This document shows positions 8,283-16,558 of a stretch of DNA of 64,000 bases, piece after piece. A model generated the notes under the pieces. It made no database searches. It had not been told where the DNA came from and was given only the letters and a program-made list of their open reading frames with translations. Within the stretch, counting starts at the first letter, position 1. The number at the start of each line of letters is the position of its first letter. Source of the DNA: Actomonas sp051209155 (GTDB lineage Bacteria > Verrucomicrobiota > Verrucomicrobiia > Opitutales > Opitutaceae); NCBI GenBank assembly GCA_051209155.1, contig JBPJGB010000003.1; one strand, given 5' to 3'. Made by a program: the position numbers and the translations under genes.

Positions 8283-9101
8283 ATGTTTTCTCCGTCCCGC
8301 TTCCTTCGCTGTTTCTGCATCACCGTGATCACCGTCGCCGCGGCCGGGATGGCGTGGGCCGGCGAACCACTCGCCCTGCAAAAAGGCGAACAGTTCACCT
8401 ACCGTCTCAGCTGGGGCATCTTCGGCAAAGCCGGTGAGCTCACCATCACCGCCGACGAGGAGCCAACCTCTCCCGCCGAACGCACGCGCATCACGATGAA
8501 GACCTCCACGCGCGGGGTCATTCGCGCACTCTACCCCTTCGACGGTCAGGCCGATTCCATTTACGACAACGCGTCCGGCCGCCTCGTCGAAGCGACCGCC
8601 ACCACCATCACCCGCACCAAGGAGACCGAGGCCGTCATCCAGCTCGATTACGAGAAGGCCGTCGCCAACTACACCGATGTCCGCCGGCCCGAACGATCGG
8701 TTGAGGTGGCCATGCCCGAGATGGAACCGGTCGATTTTCTGACCACCCTGATTCAGACTCGCCAATGGGACATCGACGTGGGCCAACAACGCGACGTCTC
8801 GGTGCTGTTCGACGACGAATTTTACGAGCTCACGATTTTCGCCGAGGCCGTCGAAACGATCAAAACCCCGTGGGGCCGCAAGGAGACCCTCAAGCTCGTG
8901 CCCCGCATGGAGGAAAACCCCAAGGGAATGTTCAAGCGCGGCGGCGAAGTCCGCGTGTGGGTTTCGCGCGACGAAGACCGCCTGCCCCTGCGCTTCGAGG
9001 TCAAGGTGGGCGTGGGCACGGCAATGGCCATTCTCACCGACTACCGCGACGTCGGCGCGGAGACCGCCGCCGCGGCCAAACCCGCGCCGCAGGACAAGTG
9101 A
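8283..9101 (+). CDS. DUF3108 domain-containing exported protein
   Basis: A 272-residue protein with a signal peptide (hydrophobic CFCITVITVAAAGMAWA, cleavage expected near residue 26) followed by a DUF3108 domain. Recognisable family features are the start LQKGEQFTYRLSWGIFGKAG, the central PEMEPVDFLTTL and the ending PLRFEVKVGVGTAMAIL. Members are predicted periplasmic beta-rich proteins, often found near outer-membrane or envelope genes, and have no established biochemical role. ATG at 8283 was chosen because the signal peptide begins there; an upstream GTG at 8256 would add nine residues. It is convergent with the glycosylase gene, whose stop is one base away. Confidence 0.85.
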   Translation: MFSPSRFLRCFCITVITVAAAGMAWAGEPLALQKGEQFTYRLSWGIFGKAGELTITADEEPTSPAERTRITMKTSTRGVIRALYPFDGQADSIYDNASGRLVEATATTITRTKETEAVIQLDYEKAVANYTDVRRPERSVEVAMPEMEPVDFLTTLIQTRQWDIDVGQQRDVSVLFDDEFYELTIFAEAVETIKTPWGRKETLKLVPRMEENPKGMFKRGGEVRVWVSRDEDRLPLRFEVKVGVGTAMAILTDYRDVGAETAAAAKPAPQDK

Positions 9102-9102
9102 T

Positions 9103-9636
9103 TCACTGCGGCAACCGCCACACGAAGCGCCAGGGTTTCGCCGCCCATTCCGGACCGGCGTAGTCGATCCCGATTCGCGGCGTGCACTGCACCACCTCGT
9201 CCGGCACGACCAAGCCGTCGTCCTCCAACCACAGTCCGGTCGAGCGCCGCGCGGACCGACCATTAAAACGCCGATCGATGCCGAGGCGTTTCGTCAGTCG
9301 GCCCGGTCCTGAGAATTCGGATACACCGCGCACCAGCACGGCCGCCGGATAGTCGACCGGCCCCGTCACCAGGTTGAGCATCTCGTGGATGCCGTAGCAG
9401 AGGTAGACATACCAATGCCCGGCCGCGCCAAACATCACTTCGGTGCGTGGCGTCCGCCCGCGGCTGGCGTGACAGGCGCGATCCTCAGGACCATCGTAGG
9501 CCTCGGTTTCCACAATCCGCGTCCGTCGCTGGTCACCGGCCTGATCGGCGACCACCAAATACTTGCCCAACAGCGCACGCGCATGCGCAACGGTATCGGG
9601 CCCACGCCAGACGGACGGAGAAATCATACGCGGCAT
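9103..9636 (-). CDS. mpg: DNA-3-methyladenine glycosylase (Mpg/AAG family)
   Basis: Base-excision repair enzyme, 177 residues, that removes alkylated purines such as 3-methyladenine from DNA. The family motif RIVETEAYDGPEDRACHAS carries the catalytic glutamate (second E of ETEAY), followed by RTEVMFGAAGHWYVYLCYGI, and the C-terminal GPGRLTKRLGID is also conserved. Length is a little short compared with the usual 185-210 because the C-terminus is compact. The start could be ATG 9636 or ATG 9627. It is divergent from the PfkB kinase gene, with 64 bases between starts. Confidence 0.93.
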   Translation of the reverse strand: MPRMISPSVWRGPDTVAHARALLGKYLVVADQAGDQRRTRIVETEAYDGPEDRACHASRGRTPRTEVMFGAAGHWYVYLCYGIHEMLNLVTGPVDYPAAVLVRGVSEFSGPGRLTKRLGIDRRFNGRSARRSTGLWLEDDGLVVPDEVVQCTPRIGIDYAGPEWAAKPWRFVWRLPQ

Positions 9637-9700
9637 CGCGCGAAGGGTTCAAACCGCTTCGCGCCTCGACGCAATCCCGTCCTCGCTGCAAAGTCGCGCC

Positions 9701-10594
9701 ATGACCTCACCGGTGCGCACGTTCACCGCCAACCCCCTCGCCGAAACCACCTTGGAGTTCACGACTCCGGTGCAACTGGGCTCCACTCACCGCGCCGCCT
9801 CGAACAGCTTTCAAGTTGGCGGCAAGGGTTTCAATGTGGCGAAGATGCTGCAGCGGCTCGGGGTGCCGGTCACCGCGCTCAGTTTCGCCGGCGGCACCAG
9901 TGGCGAGGCCTGCCGCCAATGGCTTGCGGGCCACGCCGCCTTTGACTGGCACTTGATTCCCACCACCACGCCCACCCGCACCGGCACGGTCGTTCGCTCC
10001 GCGAATGCTCCCGAGACCACCTTCCTCGGCCCGGACTGCGCCATCGACGCCGTCGCGGCCAGCGCGGCTGCCGACCAACTCCGCTCGGGTTCGACCGAAA
10101 CCATCATCGCGGTTTGCGGCAGCATCCCGACTTGGGACGACCCCGATTTCACCGCCCTGCGAACGACCTTCTTGGAAGAGCTGCCACCCGAAAGATTGGT
10201 GATCGATTCCTACGGGCCCGCCTTGGCGGATCTGGTTCGCCGGCCACTCGCCTTGGTGAAAATCAATCGCGACGAACTGAACGCCCTCGCGCGCCAGCTG
10301 GAACTCCCGCCGAACCTCGAAGCGTTGACCGCCGAGTTGCCGGTGCAGCGTTGGATCGTGACCGACGGTCCGCGCGCGGTTCGCTACCGCACGGCCAACG
10401 AGCGCGGAGAAGTCCAACCGCCGCGAACCCGCGAAGTCTCCGCCACCGGTTCCGGCGACATCTTTCTGGCGACCGTGCTGGCCGGGGATTGGACGGATCC
10501 CGGCGCGCTCCCCGGGCTGATCCATCGCGCGGCCGAATTTGCCGCCCTCAACGCCGCCCATCCTGGCATTGCCGAATTCGAACTTCCCGCCTAA
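9701..10594 (+). CDS. PfkB family sugar kinase (1-phosphofructokinase-like)
   Basis: Ribokinase-fold kinase of 297 residues. The first signature FQVGGKGFNVAKMLQRLG and the second ATGSGDIFLATVLAG, with the catalytic Asp in GSGD, are both clear. The N-terminal TANPLAETTLEF and the position of GGKG match the 1-phosphofructokinase/tagatose-6-phosphate kinase branch better than ribokinases or adenosine kinases, but no PTS or fru genes adjoin it, so the substrate remains a guess. ATG at 9701 starts the conserved first strand; the frame is open further upstream but that would overlap the glycosylase gene. A coiled-coil protein gene follows 49 bases later. Confidence 0.88.
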   Translation: MTSPVRTFTANPLAETTLEFTTPVQLGSTHRAASNSFQVGGKGFNVAKMLQRLGVPVTALSFAGGTSGEACRQWLAGHAAFDWHLIPTTTPTRTGTVVRSANAPETTFLGPDCAIDAVAASAAADQLRSGSTETIIAVCGSIPTWDDPDFTALRTTFLEELPPERLVIDSYGPALADLVRRPLALVKINRDELNALARQLELPPNLEALTAELPVQRWIVTDGPRAVRYRTANERGEVQPPRTREVSATGSGDIFLATVLAGDWTDPGALPGLIHRAAEFAALNAAHPGIAEFELPA

Positions 10595-10643
10595 GTTCCG
10601 GTCCAAGCTCCGGCCCCCCCTCCTCCTCAACCCAGTTCCCGCC

Positions 10644-11327
10644 ATGCCCAAGAACATCGTCATCGCCGTCCTGCTCATTCTCGTCCTGGTCGGTGGAACG
10701 GTCGCCTACCGCGGCTACCGCGCCGAGCTCGAACGAAAAGTTGAATCCGAACGCGTCGCCGCCGCCCAAGCCGCCGAACGTCAACGCGAGGCCGACGCCC
10801 GCAAACGCATCGAGGCCGAAGCCGAAGCGCATCGCTTGGCCGCGCTGCAAGCGCAACAGGCGGCCGAGCAGGCCGCCGCCGAACTCGCCAAACTTCGCGC
10901 CGAACAGGCCGAGGCCGAGGCCGCCCGCCTCGCTGCCGAGGAACAAGCCCGGCTCGCCGCCGAACGGCTCGAACAACTCCGCCAGGAAAAAGAGGCCGCG
11001 CAAGGTGAGGCCCGTCGCCGCGCCGAAGAAGCCGAACGCGCCGCCTTGGAGGCTGAAATCGCCCGCCGCGAGGCCGCCCGCAAACTCGCCGAAGCCGAGC
11101 GCGAAAAGCGCGAAGCCGTGGAGCGCGAAGCAGCCCGACTCGCGGAATTACGCCGCGTGCAGGAGGCCGAAAAGGAAGAGGAAAAGGTGCGACGCATGCT
11201 GCTCGCGCGTCCCGCTCTGCCGGCCGACATCAAGCGACGCCAACACGAAACCATGCAGGTGGAGCTCATCAACGCCGAGGGCGGCGTCATCATTCCCAAC
11301 GAGAGCCCGACACCTCCGGGCAATTGA
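10644..11327 (+). CDS. Membrane-anchored Ala/Glu-rich coiled-coil protein
   Basis: A 227-residue protein with one N-terminal transmembrane helix (NIVIAVLLILVLVGGTVAY, about residues 4-22) followed by an almost uninterrupted charged helix rich in Ala, Glu, Arg and Gln from about 28 to 195. The remaining tail contains RRMLLARPALPADIKRR and ends in VIIPNESPTPPGN. The composition resembles TolA-like or spacer coiled coils that span the periplasm, but there is no TolA C-terminal domain. Function is unknown. It lies between the PfkB gene and rplU and has no obvious terminator of its own. Confidence 0.75.
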   Translation: MPKNIVIAVLLILVLVGGTVAYRGYRAELERKVESERVAAAQAAERQREADARKRIEAEAEAHRLAALQAQQAAEQAAAELAKLRAEQAEAEAARLAAEEQARLAAERLEQLRQEKEAAQGEARRRAEEAERAALEAEIARREAARKLAEAEREKREAVEREAARLAELRRVQEAEKEEEKVRRMLLARPALPADIKRRQHETMQVELINAEGGVIIPNESPTPPGN

Positions 11328-11411
11328 TCGAGGTTACCGGCATCGTTTTTCCCGCCGTCACGAACACGCGCCACCGACCGGGGGCAGAAGCGGATTTGTC
11401 AAAAATCGGAC

Positions 11412-11440
11412 TTGCTTACGTGTGCCCAAAACTTCTTAGA
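11412..11440 (+). promoter_or_regulatory. Possible promoter of rplU-rpmA
   Basis: TTGCTT at 11412 and CTTAGA at 11435 are separated by 17 bases, in a locally AT-richer stretch ending 14 bases before the rplU start. The minus-10 match is poor, so this is tentative. Confidence 0.3.
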
Positions 11441-11454
11441 TCGCCCCTTTACAC

Positions 11455-11769
11455 ATGAAAGCGACCATCAAAACCCAAGGCCAGCAGTTCGCCGTCAGCG
11501 AGGGCGACATCCTGACCGTAAACCGCTACCCGAAGACGGAAGCCGGTGATACGGTGGAGATTACGGACGTTTTGTCCGCTGGCGAGGGCGCCGACTTCAA
11601 ACTTGGCACGCCCCGTCTCGAAGGCGCCAAGGTCACCGCCAAGGTCCTCGAAAACAAGCGTGGCACCAAGGTGATCGTCTTCAAAAAGAAGAAGCGCAAA
11701 GGCTATCACAAGCAACGCGGCCACCGCCAGGAGCTCTCGGTCATCAAGATCGAGTCCATCAGCGCCTGA
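11455..11769 (+). CDS. rplU: 50S ribosomal protein L21
   Basis: Ribosomal protein bL21, 104 residues, which binds 23S rRNA in the large subunit. MKATIKTQGQQFAVSEGD is the usual N-terminus, and the KVLENKRGTKVIVFKKKKRK stretch and the GHRQELSVIKI ending are diagnostic. It is followed 35 bases later by rpmA, the standard bacterial pairing, and an AGGAG ribosome-binding site stands before rpmA. A weak promoter candidate lies just upstream. Confidence 0.98.
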   Translation: MKATIKTQGQQFAVSEGDILTVNRYPKTEAGDTVEITDVLSAGEGADFKLGTPRLEGAKVTAKVLENKRGTKVIVFKKKKRKGYHKQRGHRQELSVIKIESISA

Positions 11770-11804
11770 TTCCGCCAAGCCCTTAACTCAGGAGATCATA
11801 CCTC

Positions 11805-12050
11805 ATGGCACATAAAAAAGGTGCAGGTTCCACCAGCAACGGCCGCGATTCAGCTTCCAAGCGCCTCGGCGTAAAGAAGTTCGGCGGCCAAAAGGTCATT
11901 GCGGGCAACATCATCGTCCGTCAGCGCGGCACCCGCTTCCGCCCCGGCAAGAACGTCGGCGTCGGTCGCGATTGGACCCTCTTCGCGCTCAAGCACGGCG
12001 TCGTCGAATTCGACAAGGCTCACCGCAAGGTGAACGTCGTCGAAGCCTAA
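11805..12050 (+). CDS. rpmA: 50S ribosomal protein L27
   Basis: Ribosomal protein bL27, 81 residues, near the peptidyl-transferase centre. The N-terminus MAHKKGAGSTSNGRDS begins directly with AHKK, so no cleavable extension of the Firmicutes type is present. NIIVRQRGTRFRPGKNVG and the ending EFDKAHRKVNV are conserved. It is the second gene of the rplU-rpmA operon and is followed by a strong terminator. The third usual partner, the GTPase gene obg, is not next in this window. Confidence 0.98.
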   Translation: MAHKKGAGSTSNGRDSASKRLGVKKFGGQKVIAGNIIVRQRGTRFRPGKNVGVGRDWTLFALKHGVVEFDKAHRKVNVVEA

Positions 12051-12076
12051 GCGACACGCTCCATTCCCTCTTCCGA

Positions 12077-12105
12077 AGCGCCGGTTTTTACCGGCGCTTT
12101 TTGTT
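12077..12105 (+). terminator. Intrinsic terminator of rplU-rpmA
   Basis: A 9-bp perfect stem AGCGCCGGT/ACCGGCGCT (12077-12085 with 12090-12098) with a TTTT loop is followed by a T-rich tail, 26 bases after the rpmA stop. Confidence 0.9.
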
Positions 12106-12142
12106 TTGCGAGCCGATCCGCTCGCCGCCTTTTATTTCGCCC

Positions 12143-12493
12143 GTGCCAGATCCTCAACGCCTCCAGCAACTCCGCGCCCAGCGCGACCTGATTGCCCGGC
12201 ACTTGGCGTGGTTGGATCAGGAGATCGCGGCCAGCTCCACCAGCGAAACGGCGGCGGCGCCAACCGCGACGTCACAGGTCGACCAGCTCCCCCCGCAGCT
12301 TCAGCCTGCTCCCGCACCCGCCGAGCCGGTAGATTCCGTCGCGCAGGTGGACACGATGCTCGACGACCTGCTGCAGACCGAGGAGTCCAACGAGCCGCAG
12401 CTCTCCAAGACCGGCTGCTGGGCCATCTTCGCCATGATCATGATCGTCGGTTGCGGCACCGCCCTGTGGCTCATCTACCACTTCTGGGGCTGA
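12143..12493 (+). CDS. Small tail-anchored membrane protein of unknown function
   Basis: A 116-residue protein starting at GTG 12143. The N-terminal part (PDPQRLQQLRAQRDLIARHL) is a predicted helix, the middle is Ala/Pro/Gln-rich, and the C-terminus is a single transmembrane segment (CWAIFAMIMIVGCGTALWLI) ending in YHFWG. Most of the protein would therefore lie in the cytoplasm, anchored by its tail. No family is recognised. It begins just after the rpmA terminator and so must have its own promoter, which I cannot identify. The GTG start rests on length and composition only. Confidence 0.6.
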   Translation: MPDPQRLQQLRAQRDLIARHLAWLDQEIAASSTSETAAAPTATSQVDQLPPQLQPAPAPAEPVDSVAQVDTMLDDLLQTEESNEPQLSKTGCWAIFAMIMIVGCGTALWLIYHFWG

Positions 12494-12506
12494 ACGAGAA
12501 ACAGCC

Positions 12507-12562
12507 GCAGCCGGGGCCGGTGCCCCCCCCCTGTCCGGCCTAAACGAGGTCGGCTACGGGGA
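12507..12562. repeat. Degenerate REP-like inverted pair
   Basis: GCAGCCGGGGCCGGTGCCCC (12507-12526) resembles the GGT-loop palindromes seen elsewhere in the window, with a GGGGC/GCCCC stem. About 25 bases on, GAGGTCGGCTAC appears, which on the opposite strand reads GTAGCCGACCTC. The pair faces tail to tail in the gap before pheA. Confidence 0.4.
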
Positions 12563-12591
12563 GAACTTGGGCGACTACTTCGGCTGCTGCC

Positions 12592-13677
12592 TCAGTTCAC
12601 CACCGGGTAACTACCCAGCCATTTCACCAAGGGACAGAAGGTGCTGAGCTGCTTGAGCGCGTCCTGCATGTTCTCGTCCTGGTAGTGGCCGGATACATCG
12701 ACGAAGAAGTAATAGTCCCACGGCCGCTTCTTGCTCGGACGCGATTCGATCTTGGACAGGTTGATACCGCGCTCGGCCAGCGGCATGAGCATCTTCAACA
12801 AGGCGCCGGAATGTGAAGCCGCCTGGTCGCCCAGCGAGATCAGAAAACTCGACATGTCGCGCCCCTGCCCGACCGAGCCCGCCGGCTTTTTGCCCAGCAC
12901 GAAGAAGCGCGTGGTGTTGTCGCTCTTGTCCTGGATATTGTGCACCTGCACCGGCACATCGTGGTGCAGCGCTGCCAGTTCACCCGCCACCGCCGCGGCG
13001 CCCGGCTCGTTCTTCGCGATCTCCACCGCACGCGAGGTGCTGGGCGCATCGATGAGTTGCGCATGCGGCAGATGGCGTTGCAGCCAGTTGCGACACTGCG
13101 CCAAGGCCTGATCTTTGGAATACACCTTCGTGATCTTTTCCGGCGCGTCGTTGGAAATCAGCGCATGCGAGATCTCGAGGTAGATCTGCGCGACGATTTT
13201 CAGGTCACTCTCGACGAAATTGTCCAAGGCCTCGCGCACGCTGCCTTCAGTCGAGTTTTCGATCGGGATCACCGCGTAATCGGCTTCGCCCTTCTCCACC
13301 GCCGTGAACAGGTCGGCGATTGTAGCGATGCTCTCGTAATCGACACTGGCGCCGAACTTCTTGATGGCCGCCGCGTGCGTGTTGGTCGCTTCGGGCCCGA
13401 GGTAGGCAATCTTGGTCGCCTTCTCCAACGCGATCGCGGCCGACATGATCTCGCGGTAAATCGCCTTCAGCGCCTCGTCCTTGATCGGACCTTCATTCCA
13501 AGCGCAGACCTTGCGCAAGACCGCGTCTTCGCGCTCCGAGGCATAAATGGAACCGCCGCTGCTACGCTTCACCTTGCCAATTTCGGCCGCGAGCCCGAGC
13601 CGCTCATTGAGCAGTCGAACGAACTCACGATCGATCTCATCGATTTTTTGGCGGATGGGGGCCAGGGGGTCGCTCAT
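12592..13677 (-). CDS. pheA: Bifunctional chorismate mutase/prephenate dehydratase (P-protein)
   Basis: Enzyme of phenylalanine biosynthesis that converts chorismate to prephenate and then to phenylpyruvate, 361 residues. An AroQ-type chorismate mutase occupies about 1-88 (PIRQKIDEIDREFVRLLNER). The prephenate dehydratase domain covers about 92-270 (YLGPEATNTHAAA, VIPIENSTEGSV, and the catalytic-region NTTRFFVLG). A C-terminal ACT domain (about 280-360) contains LSKIESRPSKKRPWDYYFF, the ESRP motif being the usual phenylalanine feedback site. It is the second gene of an scpB-pheA pair, six bases downstream of scpB. Confidence 0.96.
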   Translation of the reverse strand: MSDPLAPIRQKIDEIDREFVRLLNERLGLAAEIGKVKRSSGGSIYASEREDAVLRKVCAWNEGPIKDEALKAIYREIMSAAIALEKATKIAYLGPEATNTHAAAIKKFGASVDYESIATIADLFTAVEKGEADYAVIPIENSTEGSVREALDNFVESDLKIVAQIYLEISHALISNDAPEKITKVYSKDQALAQCRNWLQRHLPHAQLIDAPSTSRAVEIAKNEPGAAAVAGELAALHHDVPVQVHNIQDKSDNTTRFFVLGKKPAGSVGQGRDMSSFLISLGDQAASHSGALLKMLMPLAERGINLSKIESRPSKKRPWDYYFFVDVSGHYQDENMQDALKQLSTFCPLVKWLGSYPVVN

Positions 13678-13683
13678 GGGAAA

Positions 13684-14634
13684 TCAGGCAGTTTTTTCAG
13701 GTTCTTCGGTTTCGTCCGACTCCGGCACGGTATCGTCAACCGGCGTCGACTCGACCGGCGCTTCCTCCTGCGGTGCTGCGTCGGAAGATTCCGTGGGCTC
13801 GGCCGGGGCCGCTTCGACTGCAGCCTGCTCATCCACCTCGATGTGAGCCTCGTCTTCCATCGGCGTCTCGCCTTCACCCGCTTCAAGCGGCAGGCCCATC
13901 TCGGCATCGCCAGGCGTGGTCGGGTTCATCGCGTCCTGCAGCCACTGGTCGATCTGCCGCGGCGACAACACGTCGGAGGCCGGCAGTTCCACCAGCGACT
14001 TCACGCCGACAAATTCCAGGAACTTCTCCGTCGTGCCATATTGCAACGGCCGCCCCGGCAGTTCCGCGCGCCCGGTGATGTAAATCAGTTCGCGCTCGAG
14101 CAGCTTGTTGAGGCCGGCATCGGCCGAAACACCGCGCACCGTTTCGATCTCGCTGCGCGTGACCGGCTGGCGATAAGCCACGACCGCGAGCGTCTCCAGC
14201 GCGGACTGCGAAAGTTTGGCGGGCGGCGGCTCGTTGCGCAACGCGCGCACCCAACGGGCATAACGCGGATTGCAGACGATCCGGTAACCCTGCGCGCCCT
14301 CCAGCAGCAGGAACGTTGAGTTGCTCTCGCGCAGCTCCGACTCGATCGCCTCCAAGGCCTCACGCAGTTGCGCCGCCGTGATCAACTCCGGGACGTCGGC
14401 GTCAACCTCCTCCAGAGCGTCGACTTCGGGCTGTTCGTCCGCGGCGGTAGGCTCCGCCGGCTGCTGCTCGGAGGCCTCGGCCTCCTCTACACCTTCCGCC
14501 GCCTCGCCAGACGGCGCCGACGGCTGATTCTGCTCCTGGTAACGGGTGAAGACCGCTTGGAAGTCTTTGATGGTGAGGGGGTGCCCGGAGGAGAAGAGCA
14601 GCGCCTTGAGGACGGACTGGAGGTCGAAAGCCAT
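13684..14634 (-). CDS. scpB: Segregation and condensation protein B with acidic insert
   Basis: Subunit of the SMC-ScpAB condensin complex, 316 residues from ATG 14634 (MAFDLQSVLKALLFSSGHPL). The two winged-helix units are visible: LREALEAIESELRESNSTFLL in the first and SQSALETLAVVAYRQPVTRS, EIETVRGV and ITGRAELPGRPLQYGTT in the second. It is much longer than the common 180-200 residues. A run of about 50 acidic, Ala/Pro/Glu-rich residues (roughly 36-85) interrupts the first domain after FQAVFTRY, and an acidic tail of about 80 residues ends the protein. scpA and smc are not in this window. It is divergent from ilvD with about 106 bases between starts and overlaps nothing. Confidence 0.93.
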   Translation of the reverse strand: MAFDLQSVLKALLFSSGHPLTIKDFQAVFTRYQEQNQPSAPSGEAAEGVEEAEASEQQPAEPTAADEQPEVDALEEVDADVPELITAAQLREALEAIESELRESNSTFLLLEGAQGYRIVCNPRYARWVRALRNEPPPAKLSQSALETLAVVAYRQPVTRSEIETVRGVSADAGLNKLLERELIYITGRAELPGRPLQYGTTEKFLEFVGVKSLVELPASDVLSPRQIDQWLQDAMNPTTPGDAEMGLPLEAGEGETPMEDEAHIEVDEQAAVEAAPAEPTESSDAAPQEEAPVESTPVDDTVPESDETEEPEKTA

Positions 14635-14740
14635 GCGAAAATGAGAACGGCGATTTCGGGGGGCGCGCCCTCCCGGTGCAATGCCGAAAACACCGCTTGC
14701 CGGTGGCTTTGTGCTTTGCTGAGGTCGTTCACTCTTCGTC

Positions 14741-16459
14741 ATGAGCGATACACCATCCACCCCCCGCCCCCATTCCTCCGTCGTCGTCGACGGCAACGAT
14801 CGCGCCCCCGCCCGCTCCATGCTCCGAGCCGTCGGGTTCACCGATGACGATTTTCAAAAGCCGCAGATCGCCGTGGCCTCCGCCGCCAGCGACATGACGC
14901 CCTGCAACGTCCACCTCGGCGAATTGAGCGAGCACGCCCAAAAAGGCATCACCGCCGCCGGTGGCAAATCGGTCTATTTCAACACCATCACCGTGACCGA
15001 TGGCATCAGCATGGGCACGCAGGGAATGCGCTACAGCCTGGTTTCCCGTGAAGTCATCGCCGACTCCGTCGAGACCGCCGTCGCCGCCGAGGGCTTCGAC
15101 GGTCTCATCGCCATCGGCGGCTGCGACAAAAACATGCCCGGCATGATGATCGCGATCGCTCGCCTCAATCGCCCGGCGGTCTTCATTTACGGCGGCACCA
15201 TTCTCCCCGGCTTCACCCCGGGCGACTGCGACAAGCAGAAGCCGCTCGATATCGTTTCCGTCTTCGAAGCCGTCGGTAAACACGCCAAGGGCGAGCTCGA
15301 CGATGCCGGCCTCAAGGACGTCGAAGCCTCGGCCATCCCCGGCCCCGGTTCCTGCGGTGGCATGTATACCGCCAACACGATGGCCTCCGCCATCGAGGTC
15401 CTCGGCATGAGCCTGCCCAACAGCTCGGCCCAACTCGCGGTCAGCGAGGACAAGCGCAAGGACTGTGCCCGCGCCGGCGCCGCCGTGATGGAGATGCTGC
15501 GCCGCGGCATCAAACCCCGCGACATCCTTACCCGCGAGGCCTTTGAGAACGCCATCGTCACTTGCACCGCACTGGGCGGCTCGACCAACCTCATCCTCCA
15601 CCTGCTCGCCATCGCCCACGCCGCCGAAGTCCCGCTTTCGCTCAACGACTTCAAGGAGATCGGCGAACGCGTCCCGCTGCTCGGCGACCTCAAGCCCTTC
15701 GGCAAATACAACATGAGCCACCTCGTGCGCATCGGCGGCATCCGTCCGCTCATGAAGATGCTGCTCGACCGCGGTATGCTGCACGGCGACTGCCTCACCG
15801 TCTCCGGCCAGACGCTCGCCGAAACCCTCGCCGAGGTGCAGCCCTACCCGGCGTATCCAAACGAGCAGGACATCATCCGCCCGTGGGACCAGCCGATCAA
15901 AACCGAGACCCACCTGCGCGTGCTCCACGGCAACCTCGCCCCGGAAGGCGGTGTCGGCAAGATCACCGGCAAGGAGGGCCTCTACTTCAAAGGCACCGCC
16001 AAGGTTTACGAAGGTGAAGAAGACGCGCTCAAAGGCATCCTCCGCGGCGACGTGGTCAAAGGCGACGTGGTCGTGATCCGCAATGAAGGTCCCGTCGGCG
16101 GCCCCGGCATGCGCGAAATGCTTTCCCCGACCAGCGCCGTCGCCGGCCGCGGTCTCATCAAGGACGTTGCCCTCATCACCGACGGCCGCTTCTCCGGTGG
16201 CAGCCATGGCTTCGACGTCGGCCACATTACGCCCGAAGCGGCCAACGGCGGTCCGATCGGCATCGTGCAGACGGGTGATACCATCGAGATCGACGCGGTG
16301 AAGAACACCATCTCACTGCTCATTCCGGATGACGAGTATGCCGCCCGCATGGCCGCCTTCAAACCGCGCGGCCCCGGCGCCACCCGCGGCGTCCTCGGCA
16401 AATACGCCAAGCTCGTCGCCAGCGCTTCCGAGGGGGCCGTCACCGACAAGAATCTGTAA
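14741..16459 (+). CDS. ilvD: Dihydroxy-acid dehydratase
   Basis: Iron-sulfur enzyme of valine, leucine and isoleucine biosynthesis, 572 residues, which dehydrates 2,3-dihydroxy acids to 2-oxo acids. Family motifs are clear: CNVHLGELSEHAQKG, GGCDKNMPGMMIA and GPGSCGGMYTANTM with the cluster-ligand cysteines, then FSGGSHGFDVGHITPEA near the end. Length matches the short IlvD type found in many bacteria and plants. Other ilv genes are not adjacent. It ends with a strong terminator, so it is a single-gene unit. Confidence 0.97.
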   Translation: MSDTPSTPRPHSSVVVDGNDRAPARSMLRAVGFTDDDFQKPQIAVASAASDMTPCNVHLGELSEHAQKGITAAGGKSVYFNTITVTDGISMGTQGMRYSLVSREVIADSVETAVAAEGFDGLIAIGGCDKNMPGMMIAIARLNRPAVFIYGGTILPGFTPGDCDKQKPLDIVSVFEAVGKHAKGELDDAGLKDVEASAIPGPGSCGGMYTANTMASAIEVLGMSLPNSSAQLAVSEDKRKDCARAGAAVMEMLRRGIKPRDILTREAFENAIVTCTALGGSTNLILHLLAIAHAAEVPLSLNDFKEIGERVPLLGDLKPFGKYNMSHLVRIGGIRPLMKMLLDRGMLHGDCLTVSGQTLAETLAEVQPYPAYPNEQDIIRPWDQPIKTETHLRVLHGNLAPEGGVGKITGKEGLYFKGTAKVYEGEEDALKGILRGDVVKGDVVVIRNEGPVGGPGMREMLSPTSAVAGRGLIKDVALITDGRFSGGSHGFDVGHITPEAANGGPIGIVQTGDTIEIDAVKNTISLLIPDDEYAARMAAFKPRGPGATRGVLGKYAKLVASASEGAVTDKNL

Positions 16460-16466
16460 TCAGAAG

Positions 16467-16498
16467 GAGGCGCGATTTTCACCAATCGCGCCTCTTTT
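16467..16498 (+). terminator. Intrinsic terminator of ilvD
   Basis: An 11-bp perfect stem GAGGCGCGATT/AATCGCGCCTC (16467-16477 with 16484-16494) is followed by TTTTAT, eight bases after the ilvD stop. Confidence 0.9.
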
Positions 16499-16558
16499 AT
16501 GCACCCATTCGCGCGCTCCGCCCTTTCATTTTCACTCCGCCACTTTCACTCTTCCACC

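Noticed and set aside
9701..10594. Assigning the PfkB kinase specifically as fruK.
   Set aside because: The motif pattern fits the branch but no fructose PTS genes are nearby, and substrate specificity cannot be read from the motifs.
14729..16225. A 498-codon minus-strand frame opposite ilvD.
   Set aside because: ilvD has all conserved cluster motifs on the plus strand; the antisense frame is a composition artefact.
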